Shown here piece by piece: positions 19,703 to 35,106 of a stretch of 64,000 bases of DNA (the first letter of the stretch is position 1; each line of letters opens with the position of its first letter). The translations under genes and the position numbers were made by a program. Where the stretch lies: assembly GCF_003060885.1 (NCBI RefSeq), contig NZ_QAIG01000005.1, positions 1,077,093 to 1,141,092 on the forward strand, given 5' to 3'. Origin of the DNA: Pseudomonas sp. HMWF032. GTDB lineage: Bacteria; Pseudomonadota; Gammaproteobacteria; Pseudomonadales; Pseudomonadaceae. The notes beneath the pieces were generated by a model. The model was not told the origin of the DNA, did no database searches, and saw only the letters and a list, made by a program, of their open reading frames with translations.

Positions 19703-19734
19703 GCCCGAACCGCGCGGCGATGCGCGGTTCGGGC
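19703..19734 (-). terminator. Strong hairpin after nhaC
   Basis: A perfect 13-base-pair stem (GCCCGAACCGCGC and its complement) with a 6-base loop lies 10 bases past the nhaC stop. It lacks a clear T-run, so it may act as a weak terminator or as a 3' end stabiliser. Confidence 0.55.
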
Positions 19735-19744
19735 TAGCCTGGCT

Positions 19745-21208
19745 TCAGGCTTGCGACAGGTCGTCGCGTTCGGCTTGAACGGGCATGATGGCCTGCGGCG
19801 GGAAGACAAAGGCCAGTGTGATTGCCAGCAGCGGCATCAGCAGGTTGAAGAAGCAGTACGGCAGGTAACTCAGGGTCGCCACGCCGAGGGTCGCGGCCAT
19901 GTAGGCGCCGCAGGTGTTCCACGGCACCAGCACCGAGGTCAGGGTGCCGCCGTCTTCCAGGGCGCGCGACAGGTTGACCGGCGCCAGCCCGCGTTTTTCA
20001 TACTCGGCGCGGTACATACGGCCCGGCAGTACCAGGGCGATGTACTGGTCGGCGGTGATGATATTGGTGCCAATGGTGGTGGCAATGGTGCTGGCGATCA
20101 GGCTGCTGGTGCTTTTCGCCAGGTGCAGGGTGCTTTGCAGCAGGCGCTGGAGTAGGCCGAGTTTTTCCAGTACGCCGCCAAAACACATGGCGCAGATGAT
20201 CAGCCACACCGTGGTGAGCATGCTTGCCATACCGCCCTTGGACAACAGGCCGTCCAGCGCCGGGTTACCGCTGCTGGATTCATAACCGGCGAACAGCGCC
20301 GTCCACACGGTTTTCAGCGGCGCCAGGCTGCCGGCGGCTGGATCGGCCAGGCGCGTCATCACTTCCGGCTGGAACACCACCGCAAACACCCCGCCCAGCA
20401 GCGCGGCGACAAACACCGCCGGAAAGGCCGCCCACTGGCGCACCGCGAGAAACAGCAGCAGGGCTACCGGCAGCAGCAGATGCCAGCCCAGGCTGAACTG
20501 GCTTTCCAGCGCCCGCAGCACTTCGGCGATGCGCGCGGTGTCATGGCTACCGTCAGCCTGCTGACCGAGGATAAAGAACAGCACCAGGGCGATCAGCAGG
20601 GCCGGCACCGTGGTGCGCAGCATCAGGCGGATATGCGCAAACAGCTCGGCTCCGGCCGCCGCCGGTGCGAGGTTGGTGGTGTCGGAGAGCGGCGAGAGTT
20701 TGTCGCCAAAGTAGGCGCCAGAAATGATCGCCCCGGCGGTAATCGCCGGGTCCAGGCCCAAGCCGGCGGCTACGCCCATCAGGCCGATGCCCAGGGTGCC
20801 GGCGACGGTCCAGGAACTGCCGATGGACAGCGCGGTGAGGGCGCAGATCAGGCAGCTGGTGACGTAAAAGTACTCTGCGGAAATCAGCTTGAGGCCGAGC
20901 CAGATCATGGTCGGCACGGTGCCGGCGAGAATCCAGGTGCCGATCAGCGCACCGACTGCCAGCAGAATCAGGTTGGCCTTCATCGCCATATGGATGCCGG
21001 CGAGGATGCCTTCCTCAATCTGTGCCCATTGCAGGCCGTTCTTCAGGCCTACCAATCCGGCGACAAAGGCGGCGCTCATCAGCGCGATCTGGTTCGGCCC
21101 GCTGGAGGAACTGTCGCCGTACAGGTAAACGGAAAGGCCTAACAGCAGCACCAGCACGCCAATCGGCAGCAGGGCGTCGAGCAGGGAAGGGGAGCGTGTA
21201 TCAGTCAT
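19745..21208 (-). CDS. nhaC: Na+/H+ antiporter NhaC
   Basis: A 487-residue membrane protein with about 12 hydrophobic segments. The GSSWTVAGTLGIGLMGVAAG and SGAYFGDKLSPLSDTTNLAPA blocks are diagnostic of the NhaC family, which exchanges cytoplasmic Na+ for H+ (some members exchange malate and lactate or are histidine-linked). Length is normal and the frame is intact. Its neighbour is the broken nhaD, so nhaC may carry the local Na+/H+ function alone. The ribosome site is weak. The exact substrate is inferred from the family. Confidence 0.88.
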   Translation of the reverse strand: MTDTRSPSLLDALLPIGVLVLLLGLSVYLYGDSSSSGPNQIALMSAAFVAGLVGLKNGLQWAQIEEGILAGIHMAMKANLILLAVGALIGTWILAGTVPTMIWLGLKLISAEYFYVTSCLICALTALSIGSSWTVAGTLGIGLMGVAAGLGLDPAITAGAIISGAYFGDKLSPLSDTTNLAPAAAGAELFAHIRLMLRTTVPALLIALVLFFILGQQADGSHDTARIAEVLRALESQFSLGWHLLLPVALLLFLAVRQWAAFPAVFVAALLGGVFAVVFQPEVMTRLADPAAGSLAPLKTVWTALFAGYESSSGNPALDGLLSKGGMASMLTTVWLIICAMCFGGVLEKLGLLQRLLQSTLHLAKSTSSLIASTIATTIGTNIITADQYIALVLPGRMYRAEYEKRGLAPVNLSRALEDGGTLTSVLVPWNTCGAYMAATLGVATLSYLPYCFFNLLMPLLAITLAFVFPPQAIMPVQAERDDLSQA

Positions 21209-21233
21209 GGGTGTACCGGTCGATCAGGTGAAC

Positions 21234-21342
21234 CGTGGGAGGGGCTTTCGGCTCTGGCATCCTGCTTCGCTCTACCTCCTGCATCCATGCAGTCGTAGCC
21301 GAGACTTTGCTGTTAAAACTCGTGGCAAAAGCCCCTCCTACA
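21234..21342. repeat. Pair of inverted REP-like sequences
   Basis: GGGAGGGGCTTTCGGC near 21236 and, in inverted orientation, GGCAAAAGCCCCTCCTAC at 21325-21342 match the GTAGGAGNGGCTTTNGCC type of short palindromic repeat scattered through Pseudomonas genomes. They lie between the nhaC start and the valS terminator. The function of such pairs may be transcript stability or binding of architectural proteins. Confidence 0.6.
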
Positions 21343-21375
21343 AAAAAAAGAAACCCGCGCCTGTGAGGGCGCGGG
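21341..21375 (-). terminator. Intrinsic terminator of valS
   Basis: On the minus strand an 8-base-pair stem CCCGCGCC/GGCGCGGG with a 6-base loop is followed by a run of eight T residues, 20 bases beyond the valS stop. It is a textbook rho-independent terminator. Confidence 0.9.
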
Positions 21376-21395
21376 CTGTGGGTGTTGCGGGCTGA

Positions 21396-24227
<2,832 letters not shown>

Positions 24228-24339
24228 GTGCGGCGGGACCCTTATGACGGCTAGACGGAAAAGCCGGCAAGTATAGCGGGGATGGCACCTGTGGCGTAAG
24301 GCCGGGCGTGGGGTGGCTGACTGGTGGGCGTGCGTGTGG

Positions 24340-24744
24340 TTACGGACGACGCGGCGGAAGCAGTCGGGTCAGGCGGGCATCCAGGCGGCGTTTCAGCTCG
24401 GCTTCGATCTGCGGCACGAAATCGTCGATCACATCCTGCAGGATCAACTGAGCTGCAGCTCGAAGTTCGCTATCCAGGCGGTTCATCTCGCTATCGCGGC
24501 TGACACTCTGGCTTACGGTTTCACGCAGGGTTTGCGCAACCGGTGGCTTGGGCGCAGGTGCTGGCGCTACCGCTGCCACCTTGGGTGGTGGGGTCACGAT
24601 ATCCGAGAGGACGGGGATGCTGTCCGGGTCGAGGGTGTCGATCAGCAGCGGTGGTTCGAGGTTTTCATCGCCCAGCAGTTGGCGGATCGACTCCAGGTCG
24701 TTCAGCAGTTGAGCGGGTTTTTGCGGAGGCTTTGGGGTGTCCAT
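24340..24744 (-). CDS. Uncharacterised Pro/Ala-rich protein between holC and valS
   Basis: A 134-residue soluble protein. An N-terminal helical part ([17 protein letters not shown], about 10-27) is followed by an acidic, Pro/Ala-rich linker (about 30-72), then a charged helical C-terminus ([36 protein letters not shown]). No enzyme motif is visible. The ATG at 24744 lies 10 bases past the holC stop, indicating co-translation with holC. A gene of this kind occupies the same position in other Pseudomonas, so it is real, but its function is unknown. A link to the DNA polymerase chi subunit is a guess from position. Confidence 0.75.
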   Translation of the reverse strand: MDTPKPPQKPAQLLNDLESIRQLLGDENLEPPLLIDTLDPDSIPVLSDIVTPPPKVAAVAPAPAPKPPVAQTLRETVSQSVSRDSEMNRLDSELRAAAQLILQDVIDDFVPQIEAELKRRLDARLTRLLPPRRP

Positions 24745-24753
24745 ACTGTGCAA

Positions 24754-25173
24754 CTAGAGTTCGACTCGTTTGGGATCATACCCGCGCTGCCGGTAGCTGC
24801 GGAAATTCTCCCGGCAGGCGGTCAGTAGGTCGGGTTCCTGGTTGACGATTTCAATCACCCGGCTAAAGCGCTCGACCTGGGGTGAAAGGGTGCTGCCGAG
24901 GTTGATAAGCACGCCCTGAGTGCTGCTGGGCTCTTCGTCCTGGCCAATCACCACCGGTGCGTGCGCGTCATCCTGGTAGAGACTGTGCGGCACAAAACTG
25001 TCCGCCTTGAAGTGCCACAACAGTTCATCCACCTCGCTGCATTGCTGGGCATCGCTGCCGCGCAGAAACACCGGCAGGCCGGCGCGCCAGGCTTTCATCG
25101 CCAGTTGGCAGGCTGCGCGCAGGCGCTCGGCCGGCACGGCAGTGGACAGTACGTAGAATTCGATTCGGGGCAT
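24754..25173 (-). CDS. holC: DNA polymerase III chi subunit
   Basis: A 139-residue protein with the chi-family start RIEFYVLSTA and the conserved centre CSEVDELLWHFKADSFVPHSL, ending ERFSRVIEIVNQEPDLLTACRENFRSYRQRGYDP. Chi bridges the clamp-loader psi subunit and single-strand binding protein at the replication fork. Length is normal. It lies between pepA and the unknown 134-residue gene, 10 bases from the latter. Confidence 0.92.
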   Translation of the reverse strand: MPRIEFYVLSTAVPAERLRAACQLAMKAWRAGLPVFLRGSDAQQCSEVDELLWHFKADSFVPHSLYQDDAHAPVVIGQDEEPSSTQGVLINLGSTLSPQVERFSRVIEIVNQEPDLLTACRENFRSYRQRGYDPKRVEL

Positions 25174-25192
25174 GGCGGCACGCTTAGGCGTT

Positions 25193-25260
25193 GGTTGCAG
25201 GAGCGGCTTGCTGACAGGCGCGCAGCTTACCAGTCAATCGCAGTTAACACCGCTCCTACT
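25193..25260. repeat. Pair of inverted REP-like sequences
   Basis: GCAGGAGCGGCTTGC at about 25196 and the inverted CACCGCTCCTACTA near 25249-25262 form an imperfect inverted pair of the GTAGGAGCGG type seen also at 21234-21342. They fill the short gap between pepA and holC, which would be transcribed as RNA that can fold back. Confidence 0.5.
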
Positions 25261-25274
25261 AAGGTGCCCGTAAC

Positions 25275-26813
<1,539 letters not shown>

Positions 26814-26908
26814 CTATTTTTCGATGGTTCGCCAGTTGGGCGAGCCGGCAAGCAGTGCGGCTAGTTTGATCTTAGCCGCCTGAGCCTGACAACCCTGGAG
26901 TGTCTGGT

Positions 26909-28030
26909 TTGATCGTCTTCCGTTATCTGTTCCGTGAAGTGTTGCTGACCCTGAGTGCCGTGAGCGCGGTGCTACTGGTCATCATTATGAGTGGCCGCTT
27001 TATCCGTTACCTGGCCCAGGCGGCGCAGGGTCTGCTCGACCCCGGGGTGCTGCTGATGATCATGGCGTACCGCATCCCTGGTTTTTTGCAGCTGATTCTG
27101 CCATTGGGGCTTTTTCTCGGCATTTTGCTGGCTTATGGCCGCATGTACCTCGACAGTGAAATGACCGTGTTGTCAGCCACCGGCATGAGCCAGCAGCGCT
27201 TGTTTGCCTACAGCCTGGCTCCGGCGGCTCTGGTGGCGTTGCTGGCGGGCTGGTTGAGCCTGGGCCTTGCTCCGCAAGGTGTTGAGCATGTGGCGCGGAT
27301 TCTCAATCAGCAAAGTGCCATGACTGAACTCGATACCTTGGTGCCGGGGCGTTTTCAGTCGATGAAAAATGGCTCGCGTGTGACCTACACCGAAGAGCTC
27401 TCGGAGGATCGCGGTTCGCTGACCGGGGTTTTCATCTCCGAGAAACAGCTGTCCAGCCAGGGCGACAAGGAACGTGGTATCTCCGTGCTGGTCGCCGAGT
27501 CCGGTCGCCAGGAAATTCAGGCGGATGGCAGCCGCTACCTGATTCTGGAAAACGGCTACCGCTACGACGGTAACCCCGGCCAGGCCGATTACCGCGCCAT
27601 CAAATATGAAACCTATGGCGTATTGTTGCCTAAGCCCCAGATTGAGGCGGATGTGACAGATCGCGAAGCGATGCCAACCCGTGAACTGATTGGCAGTGAC
27701 AAACCGCGTATGCAATCCGAGCTGCAGTGGCGCTTGTCGATTCCGGTGCTGGTTTTTGTGGTCACCCTGCTGGCCGTGCCGCTGTCGCGGGTCAATCCAC
27801 GTCAGGGGCGTTTCCTTAAGTTGTTGCCGGCCATCCTCTTGTACATGGCCTATCTGGCGCTGCTGATTGGCGCGCGTGGTGCGCTGGATAAAGAGAAAAT
27901 CCCCGCAGCCCTGGGCTTGTGGTGGGTGCATGGGCTGTTCGCATTGATCGGGCTGCTGTTGCTGTATTGGGAGCCGCTGCGCTTGCGCTGGGCGGCCCGT
28001 CGTGTGGCGCTGGAGGTGGCCCGTGGTTAA
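26909..28030 (+). CDS. lptF: LPS export ABC transporter permease LptF
   Basis: One of the two inner-membrane permease subunits of LptB2FG, which extracts lipopolysaccharide from the inner membrane for transport to the outer membrane. The 373-residue protein has three N-terminal membrane helices, a periplasmic jelly-roll domain (about 130-260) and three C-terminal helices. I set the start at TTG 26909 because GGAG at 26897-26900 is 8 bases upstream and the product then begins with the conserved IVFRYLFREVL; the in-frame GTG at 26900 overlaps that ribosome site. It overlaps lptG by 8 bases. Confidence 0.95.
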   Translation: MIVFRYLFREVLLTLSAVSAVLLVIIMSGRFIRYLAQAAQGLLDPGVLLMIMAYRIPGFLQLILPLGLFLGILLAYGRMYLDSEMTVLSATGMSQQRLFAYSLAPAALVALLAGWLSLGLAPQGVEHVARILNQQSAMTELDTLVPGRFQSMKNGSRVTYTEELSEDRGSLTGVFISEKQLSSQGDKERGISVLVAESGRQEIQADGSRYLILENGYRYDGNPGQADYRAIKYETYGVLLPKPQIEADVTDREAMPTRELIGSDKPRMQSELQWRLSIPVLVFVVTLLAVPLSRVNPRQGRFLKLLPAILLYMAYLALLIGARGALDKEKIPAALGLWWVHGLFALIGLLLLYWEPLRLRWAARRVALEVARG

Positions 28031-29084
28031 GTTGGATCGCTACATCGGTGCACAGGTATTTGTCGCCATTCTTGCTGTGCTGGGCATCATTGTTGGCTTG
28101 GCACTTCTGTTTGCCTTTATTGACGAGTTGGGCGATGTCGAGGAGAACTATGGCCTGCTCGATGCGCTCTGGTACGTGCTGCTGACAGCGCCGCGGCGTC
28201 TCTATGAAATGCTGCCGATGGCGGCGCTGATCGGTTGCCTGATTGGGCTGGGTTCGTTGGCCAGCAACAGTGAGCTGACCATCATGCGGGCTGCCGGTGT
28301 GTCGATTGGTCGGATCGTCTGGGCGGTTATGAAGCCGATGCTGGTGCTGATGCTCGTCGGTTTGCTGATCGGTGAGTACCTCGCGCCTTATAGCGAAAAT
28401 CAGGCTCAGGCCAGTCGTGCCATGGCGCAGGGCGGTGGTGAAGCGCAGAGCGCCAAGCGCGGTCTGTGGCATCGCCAGGGGCAGGAGTATGTTCACATTA
28501 ACGCCGTGCAGCCTAATGGTGTATTGCTCGGGGTGACCCGCTATCGTTTCGATGGACACAAGCGCATGCAGTCATCGAGCTTCGCGCGGCGTGCGCAGTA
28601 CCAGGGCGATCACTGGCAGCTGGACGATGTTGCAACCACGCACTTTCGTGAGCGCAGCAGTGAGGTCATCAAGCAGGACAGCGAGCGCTGGGATGTTGAG
28701 TTGACACCGCAGTTGCTTGGCACCGTAGTGCTGGCCCCTGATGCGCTGTCGATTACCGGGTTGTGGGGTTATATCCACTACCTGGCTGAGCAGGGTCTGA
28801 GCAACAGTCAGTACTGGCTATCGTTTTGGACTAAGGTTTTGCAGCCGTTGGTGACAGCTGCATTGGTGCTGATGGCCATTTCCTTTATTTTCGGGCCATT
28901 GCGTTCGGTGACGCTGGGGCAGCGTGTATTCACTGGTGTGCTGGTCGGTTTCGTATTCAAGATCAGTCAGGATCTGATGGGGCCGTCGAGCCTGGTATTC
29001 GGCTTTTCGCCGCTACTGGCGGTGTTGGTTCCTGCGGGCGTCTGTGCGTTGGCGGGTATCTGGTTGTTGCGGCGAGCGGGCTGA
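28023..29084 (+). CDS. lptG: LPS export ABC transporter permease LptG
   Basis: The 353-residue partner of LptF in the LPS transporter. It has the same architecture: three membrane helices, a periplasmic beta-jelly-roll and three helices. The LYEMLPMAALIGCLIGLG and SELTIMRAAGVS segments are the conserved coupling region facing LptB. GTG 28023 starts VKLDRYIG and has TGGAGG 6 bases upstream, and it overlaps the lptF end by 8 bases, so translation of the two subunits is coupled. The transcript ends at the hairpin at 29094. Confidence 0.95.
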   Translation: MVKLDRYIGAQVFVAILAVLGIIVGLALLFAFIDELGDVEENYGLLDALWYVLLTAPRRLYEMLPMAALIGCLIGLGSLASNSELTIMRAAGVSIGRIVWAVMKPMLVLMLVGLLIGEYLAPYSENQAQASRAMAQGGGEAQSAKRGLWHRQGQEYVHINAVQPNGVLLGVTRYRFDGHKRMQSSSFARRAQYQGDHWQLDDVATTHFRERSSEVIKQDSERWDVELTPQLLGTVVLAPDALSITGLWGYIHYLAEQGLSNSQYWLSFWTKVLQPLVTAALVLMAISFIFGPLRSVTLGQRVFTGVLVGFVFKISQDLMGPSSLVFGFSPLLAVLVPAGVCALAGIWLLRRAG

Positions 29085-29093
29085 CGTTATGAG

Positions 29094-29135
29094 AAAAAGC
29101 CGGCACATGCAGTGATGCGTGTGCCGGCTTTTTTT
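29094..29135 (+). terminator. Intrinsic terminator of lptFG
   Basis: A 13-base-pair stem with one G-U pair (AGCCGGCACATGC with GCGTGTGCCGGCT) is followed by seven T residues, just after the lptG stop. Confidence 0.9.
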
Positions 29136-29193
29136 GTGCGCAGTTGAATTAGCTTGAGTTGTTCTGCTGGTCAATGGCGAGTGGTAGCAGTCG

Positions 29194-29688
29194 CTATTTT
29201 TTATGGATGTTCTTTGGCAGTTGAACGACTTGGCTTTCTGAATAAATGTCATGCCAGCTGCGGCTTTCCTTGTCCCAGAGCATCCAGAAGAACCCCAGGC
29301 CGAACAGCAGCCAGGAGCCTATGGCCACCAGAAATCGCAACAGCGCTTGCCACAGGCTGATGGCGCTGCCATCGCGGTTTTGGATCCGCAGGCCCCAGAC
29401 CTGCATGCCTAGGGTCTGGCCGTTGTGCGTCCAGAACTTGGCAAAGAAGCCGAACAGGCTGAGAAACAGCAGAGTCGATAGCAGGGGGTCGCCGTCCAGT
29501 GCTCCTGAATCTGACATCTGCTTGAGTTGCGCCTCGCCGTAGAAACCCATCAGGATCAACTTGTAGATGAACGTCACCACAATCAGCAGTGCTACGCACA
29601 GCAGGAAGTCATAGAACATGGCGGCAAGGCGGCGGATCAGTCCGGCGCTGGGGAAATCACCCTGCGGGCGCAGCAGGTGGTTCGGCAT
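29194..29688 (-). CDS. RDD-family membrane protein
   Basis: A 164-residue inner-membrane protein with the RDD pattern: an Arg near the start of helix 1 (AGLIRRLAAMFYDFLLCVALL, with the family Asp in FYDF) and later paired charged residues (GLRIQNRDGSAISLWQALLR). Three to four membrane helices are predicted. RDD proteins are mostly uncharacterised; a few act as Na+/H+ antiporters. ATG 29688 follows AAAGAG. It is convergent with lptFG. Confidence 0.85.
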   Translation of the reverse strand: MPNHLLRPQGDFPSAGLIRRLAAMFYDFLLCVALLIVVTFIYKLILMGFYGEAQLKQMSDSGALDGDPLLSTLLFLSLFGFFAKFWTHNGQTLGMQVWGLRIQNRDGSAISLWQALLRFLVAIGSWLLFGLGFFWMLWDKESRSWHDIYSESQVVQLPKNIHKK

Positions 29689-29802
29689 AGTCGGCTCTTT
29701 ACTCAATCGGCTAGCGGGATGGCGGCAACAATACTGTATTCGGGGTAGGTAAGGTGATCATGTGCATTGTGCCGGCTGGAATTGGCGTGACATTCAGCAG
29801 CC

Positions 29803-29835
29803 ATAAAAAAACCCCTGATGCTGCCATCAGGGGTT
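29803..29835 (-). terminator. Intrinsic terminator of the cold-shock gene
   Basis: On the minus strand, AACCCCTGATG and its complement form an 11-base-pair stem with a 4-base loop, followed by seven T residues, 16 bases past the cold-shock gene stop. Confidence 0.88.
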
Positions 29836-29851
29836 CTTCGAAGCGGCAGGA

Positions 29852-30064
29852 TTACTCCTGGATTTGCACTTCGTCAGCCTGCATGCCTTTTTGGCCCTGC
29901 ACGGCGATAAAGCTGACCTTCTGGCCTTCTTTCAGGCTCTTGAAGCCGTTGCCTTGGATCGCGCGGAAGTGCACGAACAGATCCGGACCGCTTTCAGGAG
30001 TGATAAAACCAAAACCTTTCTCGTCGTTAAACCACTTGACGGTACCGTTCTGACGATTCGACAT
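29852..30064 (-). CDS. Cold-shock domain protein (CapB/CspA-like)
   Basis: A 70-residue single cold-shock domain. RNP1 is KGFGFITP (16-23) and RNP2 is LFVHF (29-33), the nucleic-acid-binding motifs of CspA-type RNA chaperones. It is closest to the Pseudomonas CapB/CspD group (start [20 protein letters not shown]). AGGAAT lies 7 bases before the ATG. The region upstream is long, which allows a structured 5' leader as in other csp genes. Confidence 0.93.
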   Translation of the reverse strand: MSNRQNGTVKWFNDEKGFGFITPESGPDLFVHFRAIQGNGFKSLKEGQKVSFIAVQGQKGMQADEVQIQE

Positions 30065-30373
30065 GTTGTATTCCTTGAAACTTGAGTTGATGACAGCCGC
30101 TACTCGATATGAGGGGCTGATACTGGTTGCAAGGAGTAATGCGGCGTCGAGCGGGATGTAGCGGATCGCGATGATCTACTGCACCAGGTCACGATTTTCG
30201 GCGACCCATGCAAACACAGTGCAGAAACTCTACGCTAACTTTCACGCAAATGCCAATCCCTGCCAAGGCATGCAAATGCTGGGTCTTAGCCGGTTTTCGT
30301 CGATTTGTCTGATGGGGTCAGAGCTGCTGATGCGGCGCGCTAAATCACATGGGTTTCGTTTTTTGCGCAGGCA
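30065..30373 (-). other. Upstream region of the cold-shock gene
   Basis: This non-coding stretch lies between the tRNA-Leu terminator and the cold-shock gene. A weak possible promoter on the minus strand is TTGCAA, 17 bases, then TATCGA (about 30105-30135), which would give a short leader. No coding sequence or other RNA gene was recognised. Confidence 0.35.
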
Positions 30374-30404
30374 ATAAAAAAGGCCTTGAGTCTCAAGGCC
30401 TTTC
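30374..30404 (-). terminator. Intrinsic terminator of tRNA-Leu
   Basis: On the minus strand an AAAGGCCTTGAG/CTCAAGGCCTTT hairpin followed by a T-run sits just past the tRNA 3' end. Confidence 0.88.
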
Positions 30405-30414
30405 TTCGAGTTTA

Positions 30415-30499
30415 TGGTGCCCCGGGGGAGACTCGAACTCCCACTTCTTTCGAAAACGGATTTTGAATCCGCCGCGTCTACCGGTTCCGCCACCGGGGC
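30415..30499 (-). tRNA. tRNA-Leu (anticodon CAA)
   Basis: An 85-base tRNA including an encoded CCA. The acceptor stem pairs GCCCCGG with CCGGGGC, the T-arm reads GGGAGTTCGAGTCTCCC, and the anticodon stem-loop GGATTCAAAATCC carries CAA. A long variable arm (about CGTTTTCGAAAGAAG region) fits a leucine tRNA. It reads UUG codons. Its own terminator follows. Its position next to queA is conserved in Pseudomonas. Confidence 0.96.
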
Positions 30500-30612
30500 A
30501 CAATGGCGGCGCAGTATAGGGATGGTGTCGGGGTTGGTCAATCCACTTGCGTGGTCAGCATGCACGATTTCCGGTAAGCTTTGCCGCCCTGCTAGACGAT
30601 CCCCTTCCGACC

Positions 30613-32792
<2,180 letters not shown>

Positions 32793-32830
32793 TTCCCAAC
32801 CTTTAAAGACCCTTGCAACAGGAGTGTTAC

Positions 32831-33166
32831 ATGAGCTTTTTTATCCCCGCTGCTTTCGCTGAAGGCGCCGCACCGGCTGCCGGTCCTGCTGGTAGTGGTT
32901 TTGAATGGGTGTTTCTGGTCGGCTTTCTGGTCATCTTCTATCTGATGATCTGGCGCCCGCAGGCCAAACGGGCCAAAGAGCACAAGAACCTGATCGGTGG
33001 TCTGCAGAAAGGCGACGAAGTGGTCACCAGCGGCGGTATTGCTGGCAAGGTGTCGAAAGTCTCCGATGACTTCGTGGTCATCGAAGTGTCCGATACTGTC
33101 GAACTGAAAATTCAGAAAGTGGCCATCGCCGCTTCGCTGCCCAAGGGCACGCTGAAAGCGATCTAA
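32831..33166 (+). CDS. yajC: Preprotein translocase accessory subunit YajC
   Basis: A 111-residue single-pass membrane protein of the SecDF-YajC complex. The membrane helix is at about 22-40 (FEWVFLVGFLVIFYLMIWRPQ), followed by the conserved cytoplasmic RPQAKRAKEH and GDEVVTSGGIAGKV stretch. ATG 32831 has AGGAG upstream; an in-frame TTG at 32813 would put that site inside the gene. Confidence 0.95.
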   Translation: MSFFIPAAFAEGAAPAAGPAGSGFEWVFLVGFLVIFYLMIWRPQAKRAKEHKNLIGGLQKGDEVVTSGGIAGKVSKVSDDFVVIEVSDTVELKIQKVAIAASLPKGTLKAI

Positions 33167-33228
33167 GCAACACACCTTTACCATTCGACGGGGCGCTTCA
33201 TGCGCCCCGCGTCATAACGGGCGGCGTC

Positions 33229-35097
33229 ATGCTCAACAAATTCCCTGTCTGGAAATACCTGCTGATTCTGGCTGTGCTGGCAATCGGCACTCTCTATTCC
33301 CTGCCCAATCTGTACCCGGATGATCCGGCGATCCAGATCAGTGGCAACAGTACGGCCATGCGCGTCGAGCAGGCCGATCTTGAGCGCGTCAAGCGCACTC
33401 TGGAAGACGCTGGTATTCAGGTAAAAGCGATCACCCTGGCTAGCGAAGGCCGTGCCGGTCTGCTGCGCCTGAACAAGGCCGAAGACCAGCTGCCAGCCAA
33501 AGAGTTGGTACGCAAGGCGCTGAGTGATGAGTTCGTGGTTGCCCTGAACCTGGCGCAAACTACGCCGCAGTGGCTGCGTAACCTGGGCGGTAGCCCGATG
33601 AAGCTGGGTCTGGACTTGTCCGGTGGTGTGCACTTCCTGATGGAAGTGGACATGGACAAGGCGCTGGATGCCCGCCGCAAGGTTTATGAAGGCGAGGTCA
33701 AAAGCCTGCTGCGCAAGGAGCGCGTGCGCTACCGCAGCCTGCCTGAGCTTGATGGCGCCATTCAGTTGGGTTTTGCCGATGAAGCGGCGCTGGAGAAAGC
33801 TCAGCAGCTGATCCGTAAGGACTTCAACGATTTCGATATGATCACCGTGCGGCGTAATGAGCTGCAGGTGCTGCGCCTGACGCTGACGCAGGCCAAGCTG
33901 GCGGAAATCCGTGAGTATTCGATCAAGCAGAACCTGACCACCGTGCGTAACCGGGTCAACGAGCTGGGTGTTGCCGAGCCGCTGGTCCAGCGCCAGGGTG
34001 CCAATCGCATCGTGGTCGAGCTGCCGGGCGTGCAGGACACCGCTGAAGCCAAGCGGATTCTCGGTAAGACCGCCAACTTGGAGTTCCGTCTGGCTGCCGA
34101 GCCGGATGCTGCCAAGGCTGCGACCGAAAGTTTTGAATTCCGTCAGGAAGGCCGTCCGCCGGCGCAGCTGGAGCGTGAGCTGATCATCACCGGTGACCAG
34201 GTGACTGACGCTCAGGCCAGCTTTGACGAGAATGGCAGCCCGCAGGTGAATATCCGTCTGGATGGCCGCGGTGGTGACCTGATGAACCGTGCGACCCGCA
34301 GTAATGTCGGGCGCAGCATGGCGGTAATCTTTATCGAGCAGAAGCCGGTTTCCCGTTATGTGCGCCAGGTAGTCGATGGTGTCGAGAAGGAAGTCGAGCT
34401 GCAGACCTTCGTTGAAGAGAAGAAGATCATCAGCCTGGCGACTATCCAGTCGCCGCTGGGCAGCCAGTTCCGTATCACTGGGCTGGACGGTCAGGGCGAA
34501 TCGTCCGAGCTGGCCTTGCTGCTGCGTGCAGGTGGTCTGGCGGCGCCGATGTACTTTGCCGAAGAGCGCACCATTGGCCCGAGCCTGGGGGCCGACAACA
34601 TCACCAAGGGTGTTGATGCGTCGCTGTGGGGCATGCTGTTCGTCTCGCTGTTTATCATCGCCATTTACCGCTTCTTCGGGGTGCTGGCGACCATCGCACT
34701 GGCGTTCAACATGGTCTTGCTGCTGGCCTTGATGTCGCTGCTCAGCGCCACCCTGACCCTGCCGGGTATTGCCGGTATCGTGTTGACCATGGGGATGGCG
34801 GTGGACGCCAACGTGCTGATCTTCTCGCGGATTCGCGAAGAGATTGCCAATGGCATGTCGATCCAGCGGGCGATTCATGAAGGCTTCGATCGTGCCTATA
34901 GCGCGATTCTCGACTCCAACCTGACCACCTTGCTGGTCGGCGGGATTCTGTTTGCCATGGGCACCGGGCCGGTCAAGGGCTTCGCTGTGACCATGTCGCT
35001 GGGTATCGTGACGTCGATGTTTACCGCGATTCTGGTGACTCGCGCCATGGTCAACCTGACCTGCGGCGGGCGTGACTTCAAGAAGCTGTGGGTCTAA
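33229..35097 (+). CDS. secD: Protein translocase subunit SecD
   Basis: A 622-residue inner-membrane protein that, with SecF, uses the proton gradient to assist late steps of protein export. One N-terminal helix (about 9-27) is followed by a large periplasmic domain; the motif LGLDLSGGVHF is near residue 126. Five C-terminal helices (from about 462) include the GIAGIVLTMGMAVDANVLIF region with the conserved Asp. The gene is followed 9 bases later by secF. A very long open frame on the opposite strand here is a codon-usage shadow. Confidence 0.97.
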   Translation: MLNKFPVWKYLLILAVLAIGTLYSLPNLYPDDPAIQISGNSTAMRVEQADLERVKRTLEDAGIQVKAITLASEGRAGLLRLNKAEDQLPAKELVRKALSDEFVVALNLAQTTPQWLRNLGGSPMKLGLDLSGGVHFLMEVDMDKALDARRKVYEGEVKSLLRKERVRYRSLPELDGAIQLGFADEAALEKAQQLIRKDFNDFDMITVRRNELQVLRLTLTQAKLAEIREYSIKQNLTTVRNRVNELGVAEPLVQRQGANRIVVELPGVQDTAEAKRILGKTANLEFRLAAEPDAAKAATESFEFRQEGRPPAQLERELIITGDQVTDAQASFDENGSPQVNIRLDGRGGDLMNRATRSNVGRSMAVIFIEQKPVSRYVRQVVDGVEKEVELQTFVEEKKIISLATIQSPLGSQFRITGLDGQGESSELALLLRAGGLAAPMYFAEERTIGPSLGADNITKGVDASLWGMLFVSLFIIAIYRFFGVLATIALAFNMVLLLALMSLLSATLTLPGIAGIVLTMGMAVDANVLIFSRIREEIANGMSIQRAIHEGFDRAYSAILDSNLTTLLVGGILFAMGTGPVKGFAVTMSLGIVTSMFTAILVTRAMVNLTCGGRDFKKLWV

Positions 35098-35106
35098 GGG
35101 GCTTAG

